From NCBI GenBank assembly GCA_037951105.1, contig JBAMJV010008290.1:56194-120193 (forward strand): a stretch of DNA of 64,000 nucleotides. The letters are read 5' to 3'. The DNA comes from Echinarachnius parma (lineage: Eukaryota > Echinodermata > Echinoidea > Clypeasteroida > Echinarachniidae). The position numbers and the translations under genes were made by a program. The notes under the pieces were generated by a model. It searched no databases. It was not told where the DNA came from and saw only the letters and a list, made by a program, of their open reading frames with translations. Below, in pieces: positions 1 to 10,673 of the stretch (positions are counted from its first letter, which is position 1; every line of letters starts with the position of its first letter).

Positions 1-793
1 AACCACAGTACTTTTAAAGCATAACTTCAGCTACAACATATAGCATTTACTTGGCATAAATGAGGTATGAAATCGTATCTACAACTCATAATCTATCCGA
101 ATATTAAAATAAAATTTAGTGTTTGTGGACTTTTTAAAAAGTTATGGCCGAATAAAAAAAATATGTTTTTCCCATATTTTGCTAATTTGCGTGCGCGCGT
201 AATTTTGACTTTGACGCGCGCGTACTCCGTTATTACGAGTCAAGAATGGCTCAAATTGATAGGGTGCATTAAGGAATATATAAGGATTGCAAAACATGTG
301 AAAAAACGACAATTTTCCTATTCATTCGCGTTACGCGCGCAAATACGCGCGCGCCGACGCGCACGCGCGGAATTTTTTGAAACGCTTAAAATTGTCTGAA
401 ACATATAGTAAATTATTTGGGTTGGGGTTTTGAACATTTTTAAAAATTTTTTTCATTTGACGGACGCGTACGCGCGCGTCTCGGAGTGCAAACGCATGCG
501 CATACGCTTGAAAGATGACCATTGACATGATTGATATTGATACTAAATTTGAATTAAAATTGATGATGCGTGACTGAGATATGATGATTATTGATATTTT
601 ACAAAATGGCGTCCTGATGACGTCATAGTGATGTGACGTCACTGAAAAGCTTCGCAGTTCTAAGTTAGATCATGATCTATCATCATGTGAAGATTCATGA
701 CAATTGATTCATCTGATCTTGAGATATGCGACGCACAAAATTAGGAAGAAGAAAAAAGAAATAAATAAATAATAAAAATCTTGACGAAATCAA

Positions 794-823
794 TAGGTTA
801 TACATATGTATATGTATAACCTA
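794..823. repeat. Terminal hairpin of module a (single copy)
   Basis: Two 13-bp arms, TAGGTTATACATA and TATGTATAACCTA, flank the loop TGTA. It is preceded by 'cttgacgaaatcaa' and followed by 'actagatgttg' and a second short hairpin (9-bp arms AATTCGTCA / TGACGAATT, loop CTTT or TTTG-like). This is a perfect inverted repeat read directly from the sequence. Confidence 0.9.
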
Positions 824-1000
824 ACTAGATGTTGAATTCGTCACTTTGGACGAATTAAGGTTATACATATCGATTTATTATGATAAAAGGATGATTCCAA
901 AAATAACTACTCAATCATCATATCAATAATAATAGATTCCCCCCCCCCCCCCTGAAAAAAAGAGAAAAAAAAAAAAAAAAAAAAAGTAAAAAAATATTGC

Positions 1001-1060
1001 CTTGGATTCGAACCCACGACCCTTTGATCTTGTGTCACAAATTATATCGTGAGACCAACG
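1001..1060 (-). repeat. tRNA-derived segment of module b (SINE-like)
   Basis: Read on the minus strand, this stretch has a perfect RNA polymerase III B box (GGTTCGAATCC) and, about 40 bases upstream, a poor A box. The T stem is badly paired, so it is a decayed tRNA head and not a working tRNA gene. A C-run (about 941-952) and an A-rich tract lie on its low-coordinate side. The same segment sits at the same place in every b module. Confidence 0.7.
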
Positions 1061-2418
1061 AAAATGGGAAATCGGGAAAATACATCAGTGATTGCACACT
1101 GCATTTGTCATTGTAACAGTGAATTATTTGACCTTTAATTGAACCTAATTCACATATCCTTAACGCCATTTTCATAATCCGATCTTATCTTATGAAAATT
1201 ATGCCTTCCATTATAACCTACATGTGTGCTGAATTACATGTCCACGGCGTACGTGGTTATTCATGCTTGATTTATTTGACCTTTGACGGTAAATATGACG
1301 ATGAAATATGCATTTTCGCGATTTGGTGTTAACTTATGAAATGTTGGGCTTGCAAGTCCCTATCTACATGCGAAGTTTTACATTGGTAGCATAATTCTTT
1401 CAGCAGTTATAGGTCGAAAGCATACGTTTTTAGCTAACCCTCAATTTTTAACAGATTTGGACTCTCATTTCCAATCAAACAATTCATCAGGATCCAGTGA
1501 ACAAAACTAAATGGTATGAATAGATTGCAAATAGAGCAGGACATCAGCTACGATATATCAAAATTTGGGAGTACATTGATGGAGAATAAGTGAGATATGG
1601 TCAAAAGTACACTGTGATCGATTTCAACATTGATTGAAATTGAATAAAATTCGCATTTTCAACTTTAACCGTCAATACGATGACTTTATAACATTTACTC
1701 GGCATAAATGAGGTATGAATTCGTATATACAACTCATAATCTATCCGAATATTAAAAGAAAATTGGGTTTTTGTGGACTTTTAAAAAAGTTATGGCCGAA
1801 TAAAAAAAGTATGTTTTTACCATATTTTGCTAATTTGCGTGCGCGCGTAATTTTGACTTTGACGCGCGCGTACTCCGTTATTATGAGTCAACAATGACTC
1901 AAATTGATAGGGTGTGTTGAAGAATCTATAAGGAATTCAAAACATGTGAAAAAAAAAAAAATTTCTATTCTTTCGCGTTACGCGCGCAAATACGCGCACG
2001 CGCGGAAATTTTTGAAACGCTTAAAATTGTCTGAAACATATAGTAAATTACTTGGGTTAGGGTTTTGAGCATTTTAATTTTTTTTTTCATTTGACGGACG
2101 CGTACGCGCGCGTCTCCGAGTGTAAGCGCATGCGCATGAGCTTAAAAGATGACGATTGACCCGATTAATATTTATGTGAAATTTGAATTGAAATTGATGA
2201 TGCATGACTGAGATATGATGATTAATGATATTTTACAAAATGGCTTCCTGATGACGTCATAGTGATATGACGTCACTGAAAAGCTTCGCAGTTCTAAGTT
2301 AGATCATGATCTATCATCATGTGAAGATTCATGACAATTGATTCATCTGATCTTGAGATATGCGACGAACAAAATTAGGAAGAAGAAGAAAAATAAATAC
2401 AAATCTTGACGAAATCAA

Positions 2419-2448
2419 TAGGTTATACATATGTATATGTATAACCTA
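2419..2448. repeat. Terminal hairpin marking the repeat/gene boundary
   Basis: Same 13-bp arms and TGTA loop as the hairpin at 794-823. Here homology to the satellite family ends at the hairpin, and unrelated sequence ('attaatcaattactctg') follows directly. This makes the hairpin a likely natural end of the repeated element. Confidence 0.85.
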
Positions 2449-3043
2449 ATTAATCAATTACTCTGTTTAATATTCCAAATCATTAATGATTAACATTTTT
2501 TCAGTTATTTCCAGTATTTGTACGTAGAACAGGCATTTTAGAAATGACCAAAATCAATTAAACCAATTACTCTGTTCAATATTCCAAAAAAATAATTCAT
2601 ATTTTGTCCAGTATTTTCGTACAATAAACATTTTCAAAAACCGACAAATTATCATTTTTTACCGATTTTTCTCTTCAATATTCCACATTAATGTTTATAT
2701 TTTGTTATCTAGTATTTTTGTAATATAGAGCAATAATTTTCAGAAAGTACAATAATGTAACGATATCTGTTCCTGGCTAGTTTATGTCCGTGATGTAGTA
2801 TCCACTTAACAGTTCTACATAGTACAGTACAAGGAGGAAGAAAGAGAGGCAGACATTGGCCAAGATTGGAAGATAAAATCACAAAAAGGGTGTGGCTATG
2901 AGGATGACGAAAGACAGAGGACGATGGAGGAAGCTGGTTGCCAAGCGACTAGTGGTTCCCTCACGGCCAGTATGTCTTCGGGTTAGGTAAGGTGAGGAGG
3001 TGTTTACTTTACGAGATATTAAAAAGATATATAGATAGCCCAC

Positions 3044-3157
3044 CTGTTTGACAATGTACTCCTTCGTAACCAGCCGTACAGTTGCACATATATCCATTTA
3101 CTTGGTCAACACACGTAGCTCCATTCAGGCAAGGACTGGAGGAGCATTCATCTGTAT
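3044..3157 (-). CDS. Calcium-binding EGF-like exon (fourth in transcription order here)
   Basis: An exon of 114 bp (38 codons) encoding one EGF domain. The acceptor is 'cag' at 3160-3158 and the donor 'gtg' starts at 3043. Both boundaries are phase 1, as is usual for EGF exons in extracellular proteins. The domain starts D-T-D-E-C, has six cysteines in EGF spacing ([13 protein letters not shown], then CNC, then HC) and contains the C-x-D-x4-Y-x-C pattern of Ca2+-binding, Asp-hydroxylated EGF domains. Such domains serve in cell-surface or matrix proteins such as Notch-like receptors and fibropellins; the exact protein cannot be named. The nucleotide sequence is identical to the exon at 4253-4366. 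Confidence 0.88.
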
Positions 3158-3511
3158 CTGATTGATAATAGACAAGGGGAAAATAGCCCAGTAGATGATT
3201 CTATTTTAGTAATGACAATTATGATACATTTTCCCCCCATCATTATTGTGTTCAATAACGATAATACAGGCTAATAATATTTCAGACATATACTGTTAAT
3301 CCTACAGAATGAAACCACTACATTTAAAAAAAAAACTCCATAATAACAATGTTTTTAAATACTTCTTGAATATTCATGTTATGGATTATATGAAATATAG
3401 AAATATCAGCTTAATCTTAATTAAAACTCAATAAATGTATACTTTAATGTTAAACTATGTATGTTAAACAGATTATTGTTAAACATCTCAATTAAGTTAA
3501 ACGTTAATCAC

Positions 3512-3625
3512 CTGTTTCGCAGTGAACACCTTCATAACCAGCCGCGCAGGTACAATTATATCCGTTCACCTGATCAGCACAAGTCGCTCCATTCTGACAA
3601 GGGTTAGACGAACATTCATCCGTGT
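3512..3625 (-). CDS. Calcium-binding EGF-like exon (third in transcription order here)
   Basis: A 114-bp exon with phase 1 at both ends. The acceptor is 'ttag' ending at 3626 and the donor 'gtgatt' starts at 3511. It encodes a domain starting D-T-D-E-C with cysteine pattern [13 protein letters not shown] ... CTC ... HC and the C-x-D-x4-Y-x-C calcium/hydroxylation signature. It differs from its tandem copy at 4845-4958 at one position, a synonymous TGC/TGT cysteine codon. It lies 354 bp upstream, in transcription, of the exon at 3044-3157 and would splice to it in frame. Confidence 0.88.
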
Positions 3626-4252
3626 CTAATTTGAGAACAAAACAGACAAATAATTAATCAATTACTCTGTTTAATATTCCAAATGATTAATGATTTACAT
3701 TTTTTGTTGTTAGTTCTATCCAGTATGTGTACGTAGAACAGACATTTAAAACCCGACAACAAAAATGAAACCAACTACTATGTTCAATATTCCCAAAGAA
3801 TAATTTATATTTTGTCCATTTTTTTCGTACAACTAACATTTTTTCAGAAACCGACAAATTATTATTTTTACCGATTTATATCTTCAATATTCCACATTAA
3901 TGTTAATATTTTGTTATCTAGTATTTTCGTAATATAGTACAATCATTTTCAGAAAGGACAATAATGGTAGGTTATCTGTTCCTGGCTAGTTTGGTTCCGT
4001 GATGTGGTATCCACTTAACAGTTCTACATAGTACAGTACAAGGAGGAAGAAAGAGAGGCAGACATTGGCCAAGATTGGAAGATAAAATCACAAAAAGGGT
4101 GTGGCTATGAGGAAGACGAAAGATAGAGGACGATGGAGGAAGCTGGTTGCCAAGCGACTAGTGGTTCCCTCACGGCCAGTATGTCTTCGGGTTAGGTAAG
4201 GTGAGGAGGTGTTTACTTTACGAGATATTAAAAAGATATATAGATAGCCCAC

Positions 4253-4366
4253 CTGTTTGACAATGTACTCCTTCGTAACCAGCCGTACAGTTGCACATAT
4301 ATCCATTTACTTGGTCAACACACGTAGCTCCATTCAGGCAAGGACTGGAGGAGCATTCATCTGTAT
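4253..4366 (-). CDS. Calcium-binding EGF-like exon (second in transcription order here)
   Basis: Tandem copy of the exon at 3044-3157: 114 bp, acceptor 'cag' at 4369-4367, donor starting at 4252, phase 1 at both ends, same encoded EGF domain. I saw no base difference between the two. The flanking introns carry small differences (for example ggatgacg versus ggaagacg just downstream), so the duplication is recent but not a simple copy error of identical sequence. Confidence 0.88.
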
Positions 4367-4844
4367 CTGATTGATAATAGACAAGGGGAAAATAGCCCAG
4401 TAGATGATTCTATTTTAGTAATGACAATTATGATACATTTTCCCTCCATCATTATTGTGTTCAATAACGATAATACAGGCTAATAATATTTCAGACACAT
4501 ACTGTTAATCCTACAGAATAAAACCATTACATCTTTAATAAAAATGATACTCTTAACAATTGAGTACATGCTAATTAAAGAGCAAAATTGTCCCGTTATA
4601 TTGGCTAATAATATTTCAGACATATACTGTTAATCCTACAGAATGAAACCACTACATTTTTTTTAAAAACTCCATAATAACAAGTTTTGAAATACTTCTT
4701 GAATATTCATGTTATGGATTATATGAAATATGGAAATATCAGCTTAATCTTAATTAAAACTCAATAAATGTATACTTTAATGTTAAACTATGTATGTTAA
4801 ACAGATTATTGTTAAACATCTCAATTAAGTTAAACGTTAATCAC

Positions 4845-4958
4845 CTGTTTCGCAGTGAACACCTTCATAACCAGCCGCACAGGTACAATTATATCCGTTC
4901 ACCTGATCAGCACAAGTCGCTCCATTCTGACAAGGGTTAGACGAACATTCATCCGTGT
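4845..4958 (-). CDS. Calcium-binding EGF-like exon (first of the duplicated set)
   Basis: A 114-bp phase 1-1 exon, acceptor ending at 4959 and donor starting at 4844. It encodes the D-T-D-E-C EGF domain with the C-x-D-x4-Y-x-C signature. It is the most upstream EGF exon of the left cluster. The next EGF exon upstream on the same strand is at 42044-42226, across about 37 kb of satellite-like sequence. If both belong to one gene, this is the exon after a giant repeat-filled intron. Confidence 0.88.
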
Positions 4959-5237
4959 CTAATTAGAGAACAAAACAGACAAATAATTAATCAATTACTC
5001 TGTTTAATATTCCAAATGATTAATGATTTACATTTTTTTTTGTTAGTTCTATCCAGTATGTGTACGTAGAACAGACATTTAAAAACCGACAACAAAAATG
5101 AAACCAACTACTATGTTCAATATTCCCAAAGAATAATTTATATTTTGTTCATTTTTTTCGTACAACTAACATTTTTTCAGAAACCGACAAATTATTATTT
5201 TTACCGATTTATATCTTCAATATTCCACATTAATGTT

Positions 5238-5500
5238 AATTAATGTTAGTAGTAAATATATGCTTGATGGAAGTGATGTTAAGTGAGACATGTTAATACC
5301 CTTAAATAAATAAAGCATTTTGTACTATTTTATCTACTTTGTATGTCCAATGTTGGCTTTTCAGGTTTAATAATGGCCGTTTGACACACGCATACATGAG
5401 TGTGTGTTAGTGTTATGTTATTAAATGGACCTCGAGTCTAAATTGTTCTAAAAGTCTACACAGATTCTTGAACGTGCAAATAATTAATGGTTAGTTAAAT
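5238..5500. other. AT-rich spacer without recognisable feature
   Basis: Between the partial third EGF-duplication unit and the start of the next satellite block I see no exon, RNA gene or inverted repeat. It would be intronic if the EGF exons form one gene. Confidence 0.5.
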
Positions 5501-8181
5501 ACGGAACAGTGAGTTATTTTGACATATGAACCTAATTTACATATCCTTAACGCCATTTTCATAATCCGATCTTATCTTATGAAATGTTCCTTTCATTATA
5601 ACCTACATGTGTGCTGAATTTCACGTCCATGGCGTACGTGGTTATTGAGTATTCATGCTTGATTTATTTGACCTTTGACGGAAAATATGACAATGAAATA
5701 TGCATTTTCGCGATTTGGTGTTAACTTATGAAATGATGGGCTTGCAAATCCCTATCTACATGCGACGTTTCGCATTAGTAGCATAATTCCTCCAGCAGTT
5801 ATAGGTCGAAAGCATACGTTTTGGCTAAACCTCAATTTTTATCAGATTTGGACTCTTATTTACAATCAAACAATTCATCAGGATCCAGTTAACATAACGA
5901 ATTGTTGTGAAAAGATTGCGAATAGAGCAGGACATCAGCTACGATATATCAAAATTTGGGAGAAAATTGAATGAGAATAAGCGAGATATGGTCAATAGTC
6001 CGCTGTGATCGATTTCAACGTTGATTGAAATTGATTAAAATTCGCATTTTCAACTTTAACCGTCAATACGATGACTTTATAACATTTACTCGGAATAAAT
6101 GAGGTATGACTTCGTATCTACAACTCATAATCTATCCGAATATTAAAAGAAAATTGGATGTTTGTGGACTTTTTAAAAAGTTATGGCCGAATACAAAAAA
6201 GATGTTTTTACCATGTTTTGCCATTTTTTGCCATTTTGCGTGCGCGCGTAATTTTGACTTTGACACGCGCGTACTCCGTTATTATGAGTCAATAATGACT
6301 CAAGTTGATAGGGTGTGCTGAGGGATGTATAAGAATTGCAAAACATGTAAAAAAACTACATTTTTCTTATTCATTCGCGTTACGCGCGCAAATACGCGCG
6401 CGCCGACGCGCACGCGCGGAATTTTTTGAAACGCTTAAAATTGTCTGAAACATATAGTAAATTACTCGGGTTGGGGTTTTGAACATTTAAATTATTTTTT
6501 TTCACTTGACGGACGCGTATGCGCGCGTCTCTGAGTGTAAGCGCACGCGCATGAGCTTAAAAGATGACGATTGAACTGATTGATATTGATGCGAAATTTG
6601 AAGTGAAATTAATGATGCATGACTGAGTTATGATGATTATTGAAATTTGACAAAATGGCGTCCTGATGACGTCACAGTGATCTGACGAGATTAAAATGAT
6701 TACGTTGCACTAAGTCAGATGATGATCTATCATCATGTGAAGTTTCATGATGATTGATTCATTTGATCTTGAGATATGCGACGAACAAAATCGGAAGAAT
6801 AATAATAATAACTAGATGTTGAATTCGTCACGTTTGACGAATTAAGGTTATACATATTGAAATTACGATATTATGATGATATTGACTTTTCAACGCGTAC
6901 TATGATGATGTCATAACATTTACTTGGCATAAATGAATGACACCAAATAGGGTAACAATATTAATTCATTACATTCAATTGTTATCAAGTTGGGTAGTGG
7001 GAAGCTCTTAAATTGACCAAAATGACTGTAAAATGGCTCTGTACCTGACGTCTTATTTCAACCATATCACACCTTTCCTTTGGCCGATTTTGACCCGGTT
7101 TTCAGTATGTTAAAGCTGAGTTTCCTCTACACAATCATTTTTTCGATTTTATTTCACGATTTGAGCACGGGAAGAGGTCGTAATTGAAGGTTGAACTTTT
7201 GTTTTACTTTATCGTGCACTATGGAGACTTTACAAAATCTTATTGTCCATTGTTCGGTATGTATAAATATGTGCAACTCATACTCTTTCAGAATATGAAA
7301 AAATATTTGGATATATCCATGTATCACAGAAGTTATGACCGATAAGAGAAGGGCATGTTTGACCAGATTTAGCCAATTTTCACACTCGTGCGCGATTTCA
7401 AATTTAACCGTCAATTCGATGACTTTATAACATTTACTCGGCATAAATGAGGTATGAATTCGCATTTACAACTCATACTCTATCCGAATATTAAAAGAAA
7501 ATTGTGTGTTTGTGGACTTTTTAAAAAGTTATGGCCGAATAAAAAAACTATGTTTTTACCATATTTTGCCAAATTGCGTGCGCGCGTAATTTTGACTTTG
7601 ACGCGCGCGTACTCCTTTATTATGAGTCAACAATGACTCAAATTGATAGGGTGTGTTGAGGGATCTATAAGGACTGCAAAACATGTGAAAAAACGACAAT
7701 TTTCCTATTCATTCGCGTTACGCGCGCAAATACGCGCGCGCTGACGCGCACGCGCGGAATTTTTTTGAAACGCTTAAAATTGTCTGAAACATATAGTAAA
7801 TTACTCGGGTTGGGGTTTTGAGCATTTTTTGACATTTTTTTTTCATTTGACGAACGCGTACGCGCGCGTCTCCGAGTGTAATTGCACGCGCATGAGCTTA
7901 AAAGATGACCATTGATCCGATTAATATTGGTGCGAAATTTGAATTGAAATTGATAAATCATGACTGAGATATGATGATTATTAACATTTGACAAAATGGC
8001 GTCCTGATGACGTCATAGTAATGTGACGTCACTGAAAAAGTTTGCAGATCTAAGTTAGATCATGATCTATCATCATGTGAAGATTCATGACAATTGATTC
8101 ATGTGATCTTGAGATATACGACGAACAAAATTAGGAAGAAGAAAAAATAAATAATAATAATAAAAATCTTGACGAAATCAA

Positions 8182-8260
8182 TAGGTTATACATATGTATA
8201 TGTATAACCTAAAAATCTTGACGAAATCAATAGGTTATACATATGTATATGTATAACCTA
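8182..8260. repeat. Two tandem hairpin units
   Basis: Hairpins with 13-bp arms and TGTA loops lie at 8182-8211 and 8231-8260. Each is preceded by 'atcttgacgaaatcaa', giving a period of 49 bp. They end module a, just before 'actagatgttgaattcgtca'. Confidence 0.9.
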
Positions 8261-9428
8261 ACTAGATGTTGAATTCGTCACTTTTGACGAATTAAGGTTA
8301 TACATATTGAAATTTCGATATGATGATATTGACTTTTCAACTCGTAATATGATGATGTCATAACATTTACTTGGCATAAATGAATGACACAAAATAGGGT
8401 ACCAGGAACGTAATTTACATATCCTTAACGCCATTTTCATAATCCGATATTATCTTATGAAAATTATTCCTTTCATTATAACATACATGTGTGCTGAATT
8501 TCATGTCCGCGGCGTACGTGGTTATTGAGTATTCATGCTTGATTTATTTGACCTTTGACGGTAAATATGACAATGAAATATGCATTTTCGCGATTTGGTG
8601 TTAACTTATGAAATGATGGGCTTGCAAATCTCTATCGACATGCGAAGTTTCACATTGGTAGTATAATTTCTCCATCAGTTATAGTTCGAAAGCATACGTT
8701 TTGGCTAAACCTCAATTTTTATCAGATTTGGACTCTTATTTACAATCAAACAATTCATCAGGATCCAGTTAACATAACGAATTGTTGTGAAAAGATTGCG
8801 AATAGAGCACGACATCAGCTACCATATATCAAAATTGGAGAGAAAATTGTTGGAGAATAAGCGAGATATGGTCAAAAGTCCGCTGTGATCGATTTGAAAT
8901 TGATTGAAATTGATTAAAATTCGCATTTTCAACTTTAACCGTCAATACGATGACTTTATAACATTTACTCGGCATAAATGAGGTATGAATTCGTATCTAC
9001 AACTCATAATCTATCCGAATATTAAAAGAAAATTGGATGTTTGTGGACTTTTTAAAAAGTTATGGCCAAATAAAAAAAGAATGTTTTTACCATGTTTTGC
9101 CATTTTGCGTGCGCGCGTAATTTTGACTTTGACGCGCGCGTACTCCGTCATTATGAGTCAAGAATGGCTCAAATTGATAGGGTGCATTAAGCAATGTGTG
9201 AGGATTGCAAAACATGTAAAAAAATACATTTTTCTTCTTCATTCGCGTTACGCGCGCAAATACGCGCGCGCCGACGCGCACGCGCGGAATTTTTTGAAAC
9301 GCTTAAAATTGTCTGAAACATATAGTAAATTACTCGGGTTAGGGTTTTGAGCATTTCAAAAACAAAAAATTAATTGACGGACGCGTACGCGCGCGTCTCC
9401 GAGTGTAATTGCACGCGCATGAGCTTAA

Positions 9429-10055
9429 AGGGAGAGATCCACTTTTGCAAGCCAAAATTGTTGCGAGGTTATTGTCTTATATGAAAGGAAATGTCATTTA
9501 ATAGCATGCCTGAAAAAATTAGGGCTTGAAATCTCTTTTTCGTGGAGTTATAGACCTAAAACTGAATAAACTGAGGGACGTCGGTTAATTAGGTACATAC
9601 GTATTTTCGGCCGGTGAGTAAGTTTGTACATAGATTTCACGGAGTGCCAGATCGGTATGCATGACCCCTACGTGACCCGCGCTAGCTACGTGACTCGCGC
9701 ATAAGTACTAATGTGTGAGCGTTTACCAAGCAAAATACCCAAACATCGCTTTAACTGACTACATGTAATTATATATTCTTTCTTTTTGAGATCTTTTTCC
9801 GTGACATACGTTAACAAATGTCGGCTTCACAATACCTTTACGAGAATTAGTACTATATTGTTGTAATATTATGCTAAATCAGTTGAACTCCTTTATTGAC
9901 CGATATATAGTTTAAATGGAGGGACGCATTCGTTTTTCATTCGTAGAATCCAAATTAGAGGGCTGTTCGCTCTGATTTTTTTTTTGCGTGTTACATTGAT
10001 CCCCATCCGTCAACTGAAAGCTGTTCAGACGTTTTGTAAAAGTGGACCTGTCCAT
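9429..10055. mobile_element. piggyBac-type non-autonomous element (TTAA target)
   Basis: A 627-bp insertion interrupts a module a. It is flanked on both sides by TTAA (9425-9428 and 10056-10059). Its ends form an imperfect terminal inverted repeat: AGGGAGAGATCCACTTTTGC on the left, and on the right the complement of a stretch reading AAAAGTGGACCTGTCCAT. The empty site is seen in other modules as 'gagcttaaaatatgac'. TTAA duplication is the hallmark of piggyBac transposons. There is no transposase inside, so this is a MITE. Confidence 0.75.
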
Positions 10056-10329
10056 TTAAAATATGACTATTGACCTGATTAATATTGATACGAAATTTGA
10101 ATTGAAATTGATATTTCATAACTGAGATATAATGATTATTAAAATTTGACAAAATGGCGTCCTGATGACGTCACAGTCATGTGACGTCACTGAAAAGGTT
10201 AGCAGATCTAAGTTAGATCATGATCTATCATCATGTGAAGATTCATGACAATTGATTCATGTGATCTTGAGATATGCGACGCACAAAATTAGGAAGAATA
10301 AATAATAATAAAAATTCGAACGAAATCAA

Positions 10330-10424
10330 TAGGTTATACATATGTATATGTATAACCTAATAATAAAAAATAATAAAAATTCGAACGAAATCAATAGGTT
10401 ATACATATGTATATGTATAACCTA
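10330..10424. repeat. Two tandem hairpin units, variant flank
   Basis: Hairpins at 10330-10359 and 10395-10424 share the 13-bp arms and TGTA loop. Their upstream flank is 'attcgaacgaaatcaa' in place of 'atcttgacgaaatcaa', the flank type also seen in the last two units at 41.6 kb. The period is 65 bp. Confidence 0.88.
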
Positions 10425-10612
10425 ATAAATAACTAGATGTTGAATTCGTCACTTTTGACGAATTAAAGGTTATACATATCGATTTAAAATGATAAAAGGA
10501 TGATTCCAAAAATAACTACTCAATCATCATATCAATAATAATAGATTCCTCCCCCCCCCCCTGAAAAAAAAAAGAGAAAAAAAGAAGGAAAAAAAGAAAG
10601 TTAAAACATATT

Positions 10613-10673
10613 GCCTTGGATTCGAACCCACGACCCTTTGATCTTGTGTCACAAATTATACCCCGAGACCAAC
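10613..10673 (-). repeat. tRNA-derived segment of module b (SINE-like)
   Basis: Minus-strand B box GGTTCGAATCC is intact; the A-box-like element lies near 10660-10671. A C-run and A-rich tract follow on the low-coordinate side. Same structure and position as the other b modules. Confidence 0.7.

Larger units (their letters stand above)
1..2448. repeat. Satellite-like block, a-b-a modules, left part
   Basis: The window opens inside the repeat family. Module a runs from about 51 to 870, module b from about 870 to 1690, and a second a from about 1690 to 2448. Recognisable landmarks are the start 'catttactcggcataaatg', two CpG-dense stretches, paired TGACGTCA sites, a hairpin, then in b a C-run, an A-rich stretch and a minus-strand tRNA-like segment. 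The block stops exactly at the outer base of a hairpin (2448). The next bases belong to a different repeat unit that carries EGF exons. No credible protein is encoded. Confidence 0.9.
2449..5237. repeat. Tandem duplication carrying paired EGF exons
   Basis: Two long units, 2449-3651 and 3652-4980, and a partial third (4981-5237) all begin with 'taatcaattactctgtttaatattcc'-like sequence. Each full unit holds two EGF exons and their introns. The second unit is longer by about 125 bp because a stretch around 4525-4650 repeats 'ggctaataatatttcagacatatac'. The exons are almost unchanged between the units (one synonymous difference seen), while the introns differ at several sites. Confidence 0.85.
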
